A DNA stretch of 64,000 nucleotides, taken from positions 1,054,001 through 1,118,000 of the forward strand of contig NZ_CP067378.1 of the NCBI RefSeq assembly GCF_019565505.1, given 5' to 3'. Numbering within the stretch: position 1 is the stretch's first letter; each line of letters opens with the position of its first letter. Below the pieces are notes generated by a model, which saw only the letters and a program-made list of their open reading frames with translations, had not been told where the DNA came from and did not search any database. Below are positions 11,282-20,034 of the stretch, piece by piece. The stretch comes from Flavobacterium davisii (GTDB lineage: Bacteria > Bacteroidota > Bacteroidia > Flavobacteriales > Flavobacteriaceae). A program made the position numbers and the translations under genes.

Positions 11282-12064
11282 CTAATCTTTTATTTTTTGC
11301 AAGGATATTTCTGATATACTATAAGTTATATTTTCCGTTTTAATTCTTTTTCTTATTTGTTTAATTTGGGTTTCATCAACTGCATATTCCAATAATAAAG
11401 GTTTTATTTTATATTTATTCATTGCTTTTTTTAGGTTTCCTAAACGTTCTGAAAAACTTTCATTATTTCTTATTAAATATCTTTTTTCTTTAAAATCATA
11501 ATCTGTATATATTGATTCTATTAAGACATAATCTACTTGACCATGCAATAATTTCACTAAATCTAATCCCGCATTTTGCACTAAGACTTTATTAGGATAT
11601 TCTTTTTTAATGGCTCTTACAAATGCAACTAAATCATCTTGAAGATTATACTGTACTCCATGTTCTGTAAAGTTATCTATGTTATCTAAAAAAAGCCCGT
11701 CATATCCCATGTAAAAAATATTTTGTATACGGCTTTTAAGAACTTTTTGAATTTTTGATGATCCAATATCTAGATAATAGCTATTCCAATCTGTGTTTTT
11801 TTCGCTTACAACGCTTCTTAGTAACTTATAATCCCTAGCATCTTCATTAATTTCTCCAAGACTTATATAAGCAACTACTTTTTTATTATTTCTTTTTAAA
11901 TAAGAAACTTCATTGTATGTAAAATGAGCGGACTCTACGATTAATAAATCATAACCTGAAACTTTTGTTACATCAAATTTCCCATAACAGACCAAAAACT
12001 TAATCTTCGAATGAGAATTCAAAGAAAAACAAAGAAACAACATGATAAGCTTAAAATGACGCAT
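11282..12064 (-). CDS. endo-alpha-1,4-polygalactosaminidase-like hydrolase, possible separate gene
   Basis: This is the C-terminal 260 codons of the PelG frame. It would start at an in-frame ATG (12064) with its own signal peptide (MRHFKLIMLFLCFSLNSHS). The body matches the TM1410/GH114 type TIM barrel: YDLLIVESAHF, VVAYISLGEINEDA, GYDGLFLDNIDNF (candidate catalytic Asp in strand 4) and VDYVLIESIYTDY. GH114/GH166 enzymes cleave alpha-1,4-linked galactosamine polymers. In Pseudomonas the equivalent hydrolase is the N-terminal domain of PelA; here it travels with PelG. It probably acts in the periplasm to trim or release the polymer. Whether it is fused or free depends on one base. Confidence 0.65.
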   Translation of the reverse strand: MRHFKLIMLFLCFSLNSHSKIKFLVCYGKFDVTKVSGYDLLIVESAHFTYNEVSYLKRNNKKVVAYISLGEINEDARDYKLLRSVVSEKNTDWNSYYLDIGSSKIQKVLKSRIQNIFYMGYDGLFLDNIDNFTEHGVQYNLQDDLVAFVRAIKKEYPNKVLVQNAGLDLVKLLHGQVDYVLIESIYTDYDFKEKRYLIRNNESFSERLGNLKKAMNKYKIKPLLLEYAVDETQIKQIRKRIKTENITYSISEISLQKIKD

Positions 12065-13642
12065 AATAATAATAATCCATTTTTTAAAAAATTTATATAA
12101 ATGATATGATGTAAATAACATAAAGAATACATTTCCTACTAAAAATCCTACAACACTAAGATCGTAAGAAAAAAATCTACTAAAAAACAGTCCGAAAACT
12201 AAATTAATTACAAAGGAATACAAAATACTTTTAAGAGGAATTTGTGGTTGTCCTAATGTAAAAAAATGCAAAACATTTAGGACGGAACATGAAAAGAAAA
12301 AATACCCCAAAGAACCTATAATGCAAACCTGTCTATTAATACTATTCAATTTTATTTCAAAAAAAGCATCATATCCATGAGGAGAATATAATATAAATAA
12401 TTCTATTATAAAAGCAACACCGCTTGTAATGAGTAATAATAAAAAATTCCCTAAATAATTATCTATAAATCCTTTCCCATAATTTTGTATGCTACTGAGG
12501 GTAACTTCTGACTGTAATCTATCTAATAATTTTGCAAACCGAACGATTCCAAATTCAAACACACCTGCTACTAAAAGGTAAGTAAGTAAGGCTATATCCA
12601 TTCCTATTTCATAATCTTTTTCAAAAAATATGAAATACAAGAATCGTTCTTTTTCGTGTACTGACCAAGCTATAATCCTATCTAAAAAAACATATAAAAA
12701 GAACAACATCCCGTAAAAAAAATACACATAGTTATTATATACAACAAATTCTCTTTTTACATCTTTTACTGTATAACTTGGGTCATACGCGTTATGTTTC
12801 TTGAAAAATCGCACCAAATATAACCATAAAATCAAAACTACAAAGCCTAATCCTATCCAATGGGTAAAATAAATGTACAATGGAGTAAAAACTTTTAATC
12901 CTAATGAAAAAGCGGAACCTACTATTATGACAACTGGAATTATGATTCTTTCTTTAAAAACGTATAAGGGTGCTATCATGAGTAACATAGAACCTATGAA
13001 GAGGGAATATATCCCACTTAAAATAGCCATTTGAAACGCGAAAAATTCTAACAAAAATGATAACAAAACAAATACAGCATTTACAAAAAATAAAAGTTTA
13101 AGACCAAATTTAATTAGATAAACAGTCGTTTGAAAAACCATTTTATTGTTTTTATGATTCCAATAAAAAGATATTTGTTTACTAATAACTGTCACAACTC
13201 CTCCTGTAAGGACTAAACTGGTTATAACTCCAATAACGACAGAAGTAGACTGTAAGATATTAAAATCTGAATATACCCATAAAGAATAACCAAAAACGAC
13301 TACGCAAAAAACCTGAAAAAATATAGGGAAGACATAAAATATTCCTATCAAATAATCTTTAAAAAAATCTTTAATATCTTCTTTTGTCAATTTTATTGAC
13401 ATGATATTACTTTTTTCAAGAGGTATTTTATTGCTATATCTTTCTAAAATCTTTTTATATACTATTTGTGAAAGATTGGATATAGAGGAAAAACCATAAT
13501 CATTCTGCACATCTATTTCTCGTATTCCAAAAGATTCAATTATTGCTTGTGTAACATTTACACTCATAGGCTTACCTACTCGTTTTTGAACTAAAAAAAC
13601 GAGTTGTTCTACTTTATCATTTTTAACCTCTTCTTCCATCAT
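11282..13642 (-). CDS. pelG: PelG-like polysaccharide flippase, read through into a GH114-type hydrolase
   Basis: As sequenced this is one 786-residue frame. Residues 1-90 are soluble. Residues about 90-520 hold a dozen hydrophobic helices in the pattern of PelG (MOP/flippase superfamily), which moves Pel across the inner membrane. From residue 527 the sequence MRHFKLIMLFLCFSL looks like a fresh signal peptide and begins a soluble glycoside-hydrolase domain, listed separately. If the A6 run just before it had seven A, PelG would end in about ten extra residues (MDYYYYYASF) and overlap the hydrolase start. The fusion may therefore be an artefact of a one-base error. The start ATG overlaps the pelF stop by four bases, which suggests translational coupling. 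Confidence 0.75.
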   Translation of the reverse strand: MMEEEVKNDKVEQLVFLVQKRVGKPMSVNVTQAIIESFGIREIDVQNDYGFSSISNLSQIVYKKILERYSNKIPLEKSNIMSIKLTKEDIKDFFKDYLIGIFYVFPIFFQVFCVVVFGYSLWVYSDFNILQSTSVVIGVITSLVLTGGVVTVISKQISFYWNHKNNKMVFQTTVYLIKFGLKLLFFVNAVFVLLSFLLEFFAFQMAILSGIYSLFIGSMLLMIAPLYVFKERIIIPVVIIVGSAFSLGLKVFTPLYIYFTHWIGLGFVVLILWLYLVRFFKKHNAYDPSYTVKDVKREFVVYNNYVYFFYGMLFFLYVFLDRIIAWSVHEKERFLYFIFFEKDYEIGMDIALLTYLLVAGVFEFGIVRFAKLLDRLQSEVTLSSIQNYGKGFIDNYLGNFLLLLITSGVAFIIELFILYSPHGYDAFFEIKLNSINRQVCIIGSLGYFFFSCSVLNVLHFFTLGQPQIPLKSILYSFVINLVFGLFFSRFFSYDLSVVGFLVGNVFFMLFTSYHLYKFFKKWIIIIMRHFKLIMLFLCFSLNSHSKIKFLVCYGKFDVTKVSGYDLLIVESAHFTYNEVSYLKRNNKKVVAYISLGEINEDARDYKLLRSVVSEKNTDWNSYYLDIGSSKIQKVLKSRIQNIFYMGYDGLFLDNIDNFTEHGVQYNLQDDLVAFVRAIKKEYPNKVLVQNAGLDLVKLLHGQVDYVLIESIYTDYDFKEKRYLIRNNESFSERLGNLKKAMNKYKIKPLLLEYAVDETQIKQIRKRIKTENITYSISEISLQKIKD

Positions 13643-15121
13643 CTTCTCATTTGTAATAGTTCTTCGTATATTTCTTCGTATTGATCAATAAACTTATCAA
13701 TTGTAAATAATTCTTCTACTCTTTTTCTACAAGCAATCTTCATTTTTTCTCTTAAAACATGATCTTGTAAAAGTTTTAAAACAGCTTTTCCTATATCATC
13801 TGGATCTTTGGGTTTACATAATATTCCACAATCTTCATTTAAAGCTTCTGCTACTCCTCCTACATCAGTAGATACGACAGGTATACCACAGCTCATTGAT
13901 TCAATAATTGTATAGGGAAATCCTTCAGAAATAGAAGTTAAAATAGAAATATCTCCTTCACAAAATACGACTTCAGGTTTAGGATTAGGTCCTAAAAAGA
14001 AAAAATTCTTTTGAAGCCCTAATTCATCTATCAACTTCAAACATTTTGAAGTATATTCGGGAACAGCATCATTTTCTCCATGTATTCTATACTGCACATT
14101 AGGTAATACATCGGCCACTACTCTACAAGATCTAATCATTGTTAAAATATCTTTTAACTCAAAAATTCGAGCCATTGCAACTACAGTTGGAATACCTTCA
14201 AATTCTTTAGGTTTTTCAAGAGGTTTAAAACGTAAATGATCAATACCATTATAAACTACCCTTAATTTACTTTGTTCTGCTCCATACATTAATTCCCATT
14301 TAAAATTAAATTTATTAACAGACATAATTATATCGGACTGATGGTATGAGGCTCTGGCAGAACATTCGGACAAACGAATTAAAAAATCTTTTAGAAAGTA
14401 GGAGCTATTAGATTGACTAATAGCTAAAATTCTTTCGCGTATATAAACACCATGCTCGGTTAATAGGATAGGAGTACCGTACAGATATTTTTGTATTATA
14501 GCTGGTAAAACAATAAAACTAGAAATTGTTAAGTGTATAATTTCAGTTTTAGGAAAATCAATAGAAATAGGTAATAAAAAATGATAAATCCAACGCATTG
14601 CATAGGTTAAATCTAAAAGAGAAATATCCTTTATACCATAATGTTCCGTATATAACATTAGCTCTTCTTTAAAGACATTCCAAATTTTTTCATTTTTAAA
14701 TACAAGCTTGTAATCATTCTCTTGAAAAAAATACCACATTCCAACAAAAACTTCTATCAATTCATCTGCATCAATATGTTCGGAATAAATACAACCTAAA
14801 AGGCGTTTAAAAATGGGTATAAATTTTTTTTCAAGATCATCTAAAAAAGAAATTCTTTTTTAAAATAAAGTCATAATATGTATCATCAAATCGAATAACT
14901 TCTTTAGGCTCTAATGCGTACCAAATAGGTACCTGAACGACTTCTAAGATAGAGTCATTTAATGAATATTTAGGCTTCGTTTCATAGAAAGCATTTACTG
15001 AATAAATCTTAAAATTAAATTTATTGATTTTATTACATAGTATATGCGCCCAAGTTGACACTCCTCCTCCATGAAAAGGATAAGTTCCCTCTAAAGCCAT
15101 AAGGATACTTGATTTGGACAT
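13639..15121 (-). CDS. pelF: PelF-like GT4 glycosyltransferase
   Basis: This is a cytosolic GT-B glycosyltransferase that would polymerise the Pel-like chain from UDP-sugars. The N-terminus has the PelF hallmark LMALEGTYPFHGGGVSTWAH. The C-terminal half has the GT4 motifs VVYNGID, VVAMARIFELKD, TSISEGFPYTIIESMSCG and PVVSTDVGG. It reads as two frames (15121-14837 and from about 14841 down to 13639). The assembly has one base too many, in the A6 run 14843-14848 or the T6 run 14856-14861; removing it gives 493 residues, close to known PelF. It starts 25 bases below the FAD oxidoreductase gene and overlaps pelG by four bases. Confidence 0.82.
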
Positions 15122-15145
15122 AAAAAAGTTTAGTTTGTTTTCAGG

Positions 15146-16201
15146 CTATGAAAATAATTTTTTTTTACGAAATCTTTCTGTAGAAATATTTCTATCTAAT
15201 TCTATTCCTTTTTCTATAAAATTGAATAAATTATGTGCTAACCAAGGACCTAACATAACTCCTCTAGTACCTAACCCATTTAAAATATGTAATCTTTTAT
15301 GATCTGGATGAGTGCCTACCAAAGGCCTTCTATCTTTTACTGTTGGTCTAATTCCTGCAAAATGTTTAACAATTTCAAAATCACAATCAATCAATTCTTT
15401 CAAATCATTAACTAATTCTATTTTACCTTCTTCTGTGGGAATATCTGTTTTATCGTTCCAATTATATGTAGCTCCTACTTTAAATAAATCATTACCTATT
15501 GGTAAGATGAATATACTTGATTTTAAAATTACATCTAGCTTTAAATCGGGTGCTTTAATTATTAACAACTCTCCCTTTGTCCCATCTAGAGGAAGGTGAT
15601 TAAAATAGGGATTATTTACAAGACCATATCCTTCTGCAAAAACAATATTCTTATATTTTTTTTCTTTATATTCTATAAATTCTTTAGAGAATTCTATAGA
15701 ATTATAATCAAACCGTTCGTTAATAAAACTATTTTCAGTTTTTAAATAAGCAATATAGGCATCTATTAATATAGAAATTTCAACATATCCTGTACATACA
15801 ACTTCTCCAAAACCAAAATTAGAAACGATTGACTCGTATTTTTTATGAATAATTTTTGAAGAAAGAAAGGGGGTTAAATTTGGTTTATCGCAAGCTTGAA
15901 ACCAGTTATTTTGTTCTTCAATTGAAGCAAATTTTCTAAAAACAGGAATAGGAAATACAAAATTTGATTTTAATTTATTTTGAAGTGTATTTAAAAAAGG
16001 TAAACTAAAATCTATTTGTTCTTTTGCTTTCCAAACTTCACTAAATCTTTTTAGGATAACAGGATTATAAAGTCCTCCTGCAATCCTAGAAGAATTGGTA
16101 GAATAATCTTCTAAAATCATTACTGATTTCCCTTCACTTTTTGCTATTTCCGCAAAACTAATACCAGCTATACCTGAACCAATAATTAAATAATCAATCA
16201 T
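15146..16201 (-). CDS. FAD-dependent oxidoreductase (DAO family)
   Basis: The 351-residue protein begins with a dinucleotide-binding motif (YLIIGSGIAGISFAE). It carries DAO-family landmarks: RIAGGLYNPV, GTKGELLIIKAP, KVGATYNWND and the C-terminal FAD segment RPTVKDRRPLVGTHP ... NGLGTRGVMLGPWLA. DAO enzymes oxidise amines or amino acids. The substrate is unknown; no partner gene indicates one. It lies between gldN and pelF on the same strand, with 500 bases of intergenic DNA separating it from gldN. A TATCTTTG element lies five bases before the ATG, so the mRNA could be almost leaderless. The Lys-rich C-terminus follows an A9 run, so the last few residues are uncertain. Confidence 0.8.
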   Translation of the reverse strand: MIDYLIIGSGIAGISFAEIAKSEGKSVMILEDYSTNSSRIAGGLYNPVILKRFSEVWKAKEQIDFSLPFLNTLQNKLKSNFVFPIPVFRKFASIEEQNNWFQACDKPNLTPFLSSKIIHKKYESIVSNFGFGEVVCTGYVEISILIDAYIAYLKTENSFINERFDYNSIEFSKEFIEYKEKKYKNIVFAEGYGLVNNPYFNHLPLDGTKGELLIIKAPDLKLDVILKSSIFILPIGNDLFKVGATYNWNDKTDIPTEEGKIELVNDLKELIDCDFEIVKHFAGIRPTVKDRRPLVGTHPDHKRLHILNGLGTRGVMLGPWLAHNLFNFIEKGIELDRNISTERFRKKKLFS

Positions 16202-16205
16202 AACA

Positions 16206-16213
16206 CAAAGATA
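16206..16213 (-). promoter_or_regulatory. candidate -7 element for the FAD oxidoreductase gene
   Basis: On the minus strand this reads TATCTTTG, an exact TAnnTTTG match. It ends only four bases before the ATG, which implies a near-leaderless transcript. No clear -33 TTG was found at the usual distance. Confidence 0.4.
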
Positions 16214-16373
16214 GAAAAACTCTTACTCTAAGAATACGTTTTCTTTATTTATATATTCTATAGTGATATAACAAATTATTTATAGTGTAACAAATTGTAT
16301 ATAAATTAAATTTAATACCCTAATTATTATTTTAATTCGATTTTCAACACATCATTCTATTGTTGTTTAACTT

Positions 16374-16567
16374 AAATTCTGTATTAGACTTAAACGAAGT
16401 GAATTGATAAAACCAAACTATTTACTTTATTTTTCTTCCAATTCAAGCATGTAATCCCGTTTCAATCTCAAAATAGTTTCTTATTTCTTCTTCTAAAATT
16501 TTTCCGTGAGCACTTAATTTTATTAAAATTTACGTTTCACAACAAAGTCTAATGCTAATCAAGGTTT
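16374..16567. repeat. diverged copy of the MITE-like element
   Basis: This has the same length class and block order as 1589-1783: AAATTCTGTATTAGA at the left end, shared internal blocks such as CTTTATTTTTCTTC, and TCTAATGC near the right end. The terminal repeats have decayed, so this looks like an older copy. Confidence 0.5.
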
Positions 16568-16641
16568 AATATATCCTAAACTTCATGTAATAAAATAAAT
16601 TTAGAAAATTCACATTTACTATCAAGATTTGTCAAAATAAA

Positions 16642-16680
16642 TAAGAAAGACTCCTACTATAAAAGCAGGAGTCTTTCTTA
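16642..16680 (-). terminator. terminator of the gldKLMN operon
   Basis: A stem of about 14 bp with a short loop lies just beyond the gldN stop. On the minus strand it is followed by a T-rich stretch, as expected for a rho-independent terminator. Confidence 0.7.
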
Positions 16681-16700
16681 TGTAATTGGAGAGATTTATA

Positions 16701-17696
16701 TTAATAAGTCCACATATCTTGTTCAAAATCACGGATCTTATCTCTTACTCTTTGTGCTTCTATTAGTTGCATTAAAGAGTTATCTTTCATGTATTTAGAT
16801 ATATCACGGTCATTATAAATATTTTCTTCTTTATAAATAACTGAGTTAAATCTTCTAGAATTTAATATACGATCAAAAGATATAGGCATAGAAGTATTTT
16901 TTTCATTAAAAGCTTTAGCTTCATGCAGTATTTCTCTTGCATTTGGATAAAAAATCCAAAATAAATCGATATAATCCTTTTCTTCTTCTGATTTACCCAT
17001 GGTATAAACATCTGGTATAACTGGACAAATTCCTAAGATTCGGTAACGCAGATCCGATTGTCTTTTATCAAAATACCATAATCCTACTATTTTATAATCA
17101 GAAACATCAATAGAAGCTAGATCTGTTTTATTGATATACTCAGGAGAAATGAATTTTGAAGCAGGAATCACTTTCGTTTCAACACCTACTTTTTTACGTT
17201 TCTTCCCTGTACCTTCATACACTGGAACTTCTACTGTTCTACTTCTATAAGCATTGATATCTGAGTTCATCTCTTCACGACCTGCATCAGTAGTGTCAAT
17301 TTTAGTAAGTGAAGCCGCAATATCCTTTAATGTCTTCTTCTCTCTAAAATAGCTATCACCATACACTTCGGTAATTTTACCTGATTTTATTCCTTTTACT
17401 AAAACATCATAAAGTGATCGACGATCAGAACCTATACTTATTGTATCAATCGGATAATACAAAGAAAAGTTAATACGCTCATCTAAGTCAATTATTTCCC
17501 ATACTTTTTTGGACATCAAGATATCTCTGTCGTCTACATAACCATAGTCTAAAGGTTTGTCATTATCCTTAGTTTGTTGAGCTGCAGATTTCAAACCAAT
17601 TTCTTGAGGTTTTTTTGCATTCAACAAATTTGATTGAGCGAAAGTTGATATACTTCCACTAACAAAAAGTGTTAATACTAAATTTCTCCAATTCAT
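16701..17696 (-). CDS. gldN: gliding motility protein GldN
   Basis: The 331-residue protein has an N-terminal signal peptide (LVLTLFVSGSISTFAQ). It carries the GldN core: DDRDILMSKKVWEIIDL, then ERINFSLYYPID, and YKIVGLWYFDKRQSDLRYRI followed by GICPV. GldN is a periplasmic component of the type IX secretion/gliding motor complex and forms a ring with the lipoprotein GldK near the outer membrane. It is the last gene of gldK-gldL-gldM-gldN, 48 bases after the repaired gldM stop, and is followed by a terminator. Length and motifs are normal. Confidence 0.93.
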   Translation of the reverse strand: MNWRNLVLTLFVSGSISTFAQSNLLNAKKPQEIGLKSAAQQTKDNDKPLDYGYVDDRDILMSKKVWEIIDLDERINFSLYYPIDTISIGSDRRSLYDVLVKGIKSGKITEVYGDSYFREKKTLKDIAASLTKIDTTDAGREEMNSDINAYRSRTVEVPVYEGTGKKRKKVGVETKVIPASKFISPEYINKTDLASIDVSDYKIVGLWYFDKRQSDLRYRILGICPVIPDVYTMGKSEEEKDYIDLFWIFYPNAREILHEAKAFNEKNTSMPISFDRILNSRRFNSVIYKEENIYNDRDISKYMKDNSLMQLIEAQRVRDKIRDFEQDMWTY

Positions 17697-17744
17697 ACTT
17701 TTATATTTGAGGCGTTTAAAAATTAAACGAAATTTATGGAATTA

Positions 17745-19272
17745 TTATTGTACTTCATAAGTACAAGATGATACACGTTTAGCAACTTGTTCTATTCCTG
17801 AAAAAGATGCTTTTATTTCAGAAATCACAACTACATCACCTCTTTGTGCTTTTTGAATAGCACCTTTGCTCTAGCATCCATTTTGTTACCTGTAACTACT
17901 ATTGTTGGTTGACCGGGAACTTTAACATTAAATTGTGTAACGCGTACATCTACTGGAAAATCAAAATCTTCCATTTCTGCAGTTACAGTACACACTTCTA
18001 GGTTAGATTTAGAACCTTTTGCTGAAATTTCCCCACGAACCTTTCCTGTAGGGGCTGGTAATCCTTTTATACGGAATTCTTTCTTATCGGAAACAACTTT
18101 ACCATCTGGTAATTTAGCGTTTACATTAATCATTAATGATGTACCGGGACCTGGTTTTAAAATATATTTACCATTTCCTGTTTTGGTCATACACGGAGCC
18201 GATGCGTTTACATTGTTGTCAGCTACACCTGCAAAAGAAATTGAAATTGGATTGGGTACACCACGATATACCACATTCATCTTATCTGCAGAAATAGTAG
18301 CTGAATTTGGACGAGGTACTACTACATAAGTTCCAGCAAATTTCAACGGAATTGTCTTACCATCTTCTAAGAATGTAAATTGTCCATTGATATTTTGCTC
18401 TCCTACTCCACCTGCAGTGGTTGAAATAACAGCTTGTCCATTTTCTAAACGCCCGGTCCTTGAAAAGAGGTTGGCTTTGTATTTTCATCATAACGACCTA
18501 ATACAACCTTTCCTTTTACTTGCTCTCCTTGGAAATACGCGTTCTTTTCTAATACTACAATTGCTTGGTAGTTGCTATAAGAAGCCGCTTGTACAGCAGC
18601 TTTACCTAAAGCCGCACTAATTACATCTGATTCCGCTTTTTTAGCATCGTTTTGCCAAGCTGACAACTTAGCTAAAGATGCGATTGATGGAAAGCCTTTA
18701 AAATGATAATTTAAAAACTTATCTTTTGACCCGTCTGTTTTTACTACATCCTTAGTATCAAATTTACTTAAAACTTCGTTTAATATATGTGCATATTTTT
18801 TCTCAGAACCTAATGCACTTTTTAAATCTGATCTATATGTTTCAATAGCATCAATAACTGATTTACCTTTAGCGGTGTAGTTTTCTCCTTGAAACCATGA
18901 TTCATCTAGTTTATCACCTTTATCCATAGACTCATAAGGTAATTTACCATTTTCTAGTTCAACATCTTTTGTAAGATCTGCCTTTATACCATCTATGAAT
19001 GAATAAAACTTATTTGAAGCAGCTTCTACTTTATGTGCTGTTGCTGCTGCCATTGCAAATTCTCCTTTAGCTTCAGCTGCTTTTTGATCTAAAGAAGCTA
19101 ACATTTGCTGATTAGTAGATTTTGCTGATTGATTAGACCCTTCAAACCTTTCGTTCATTAAACCAAATGCTGAAAGAACCTCTTTTGACATATTCATTGC
19201 CAACATAGCGACGAAAACCAAATACATAAGGTTCACCATCTTCTGTCTAGGACTTAAATTACCTCCTGCCAT
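17745..19272 (-). CDS. gldM: gliding motility protein GldM, two frameshifts
   Basis: GldM forms the periplasmic shaft of the proton-powered motor with GldL in the type IX secretion system. The N-terminus has the single inner-membrane helix (MVNLMYLVFVAMLAMNMS). The periplasmic domains follow, including YFQGEQVKGKVVLGRYDEN and YVVVPRPNSATISADKMNVVYRG. As sequenced, the frame breaks twice: at CCC 18452-18454 (one base short) and at TTT 17865-17867 (one base short). Restoring both gives 509 residues, ending in SSCTYEVQ, which is full family length. Since gliding needs GldM, errors in the sequence are more likely than real mutations, unless the strain is non-motile. Confidence 0.9.
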
Positions 19273-19322
19273 TCTTTTAAAATTTTTTAGTTATTAAATA
19301 ATTATATAAAAAGACAAGAAGA

Positions 19323-19958
19323 TTATCCTCTATTACTCATAGCAGACAACATACCACCATATACGCTGTTTAGTGTAGCGATATTTGTTGTCATAGATTG
19401 CATTTGTTCTTTTAATTTGGCTGCGTTTTCTGCAATTTCTTGATTTGCTTCTGCATTACGTGAAGCACTTTCTAATTGAGATTTGTACAAGTTATTTAAA
19501 GATGCCATATTATTGGCTGCTGCTAACATTTCGTCTGCATATTTCTTTTGTCCTGCAATAGCATCTACAGTCGGTGCCATATTTTTAGCTGCTCCTTCAA
19601 AATTTTTGATACTATTTCCTAAACTAGCCATTAATTCACCATCAATTTTGGCTTCCTTCAACATAGCGTCTAATTTTTGAGACAGTACTCCTTGTGCTTC
19701 AACTGGCTCTTCTTTTCTTGCTTTTTTAGCAGTTGGCTGCCCTCCTGCTAATTCAGGATAAACTAAAGTCCAATCCAACTCTTGAGCAGGTGTTTCAAAT
19801 GCAGATAAACCGAAAATTAAAGCTTCTGTTCCTAAACCAGCAATAAGCATAGCACTTGCTCCTGGCCAGTGCATTAATTTAAATAAAGCTCCAACGATTA
19901 CTACTGCCGCACCAAACCCGTATGCGAAGTTCATTACTTTAGGTGATAAAATTGCCAT
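19323..19958 (-). CDS. gldL: gliding motility protein GldL
   Basis: The 211-residue inner-membrane motor protein has two transmembrane helices near the N-terminus (about residues 8-26 and 35-52, FAYGFGAAVVIVGALFKLMH and ASAMLIAGLGTEALIFGLSA). The Glu of GTEALIF, in the second helix, matches the residue thought to carry protons. A long cytosolic coiled-coil tail follows. With GldM it forms the rotary motor that powers gliding and type IX secretion. It sits 50 bases before gldM and 76 bases after gldK. Confidence 0.93.
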   Translation of the reverse strand: MAILSPKVMNFAYGFGAAVVIVGALFKLMHWPGASAMLIAGLGTEALIFGLSAFETPAQELDWTLVYPELAGGQPTAKKARKEEPVEAQGVLSQKLDAMLKEAKIDGELMASLGNSIKNFEGAAKNMAPTVDAIAGQKKYADEMLAAANNMASLNNLYKSQLESASRNAEANQEIAENAAKLKEQMQSMTTNIATLNSVYGGMLSAMSNRG

Positions 19959-20034
19959 AATAATAAATTTTAGTTAAGTTAATAATTTATGTTTGGTATA
20001 TAAAAAAATAGAATTTAAAAATCTTTAATTTTGA

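Larger units (their letters stand above)
16202..16700. other. intergenic region between gldN and the FAD oxidoreductase
   Basis: The region has no credible reading frame. It contains a probable -7 element for the oxidoreductase (16206-16213), a diverged copy of the MITE-like repeat (16374-16567) and the terminator of the gld operon (16642-16680). The rest is AT-rich with no further structure that I could see. Confidence 0.6.
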
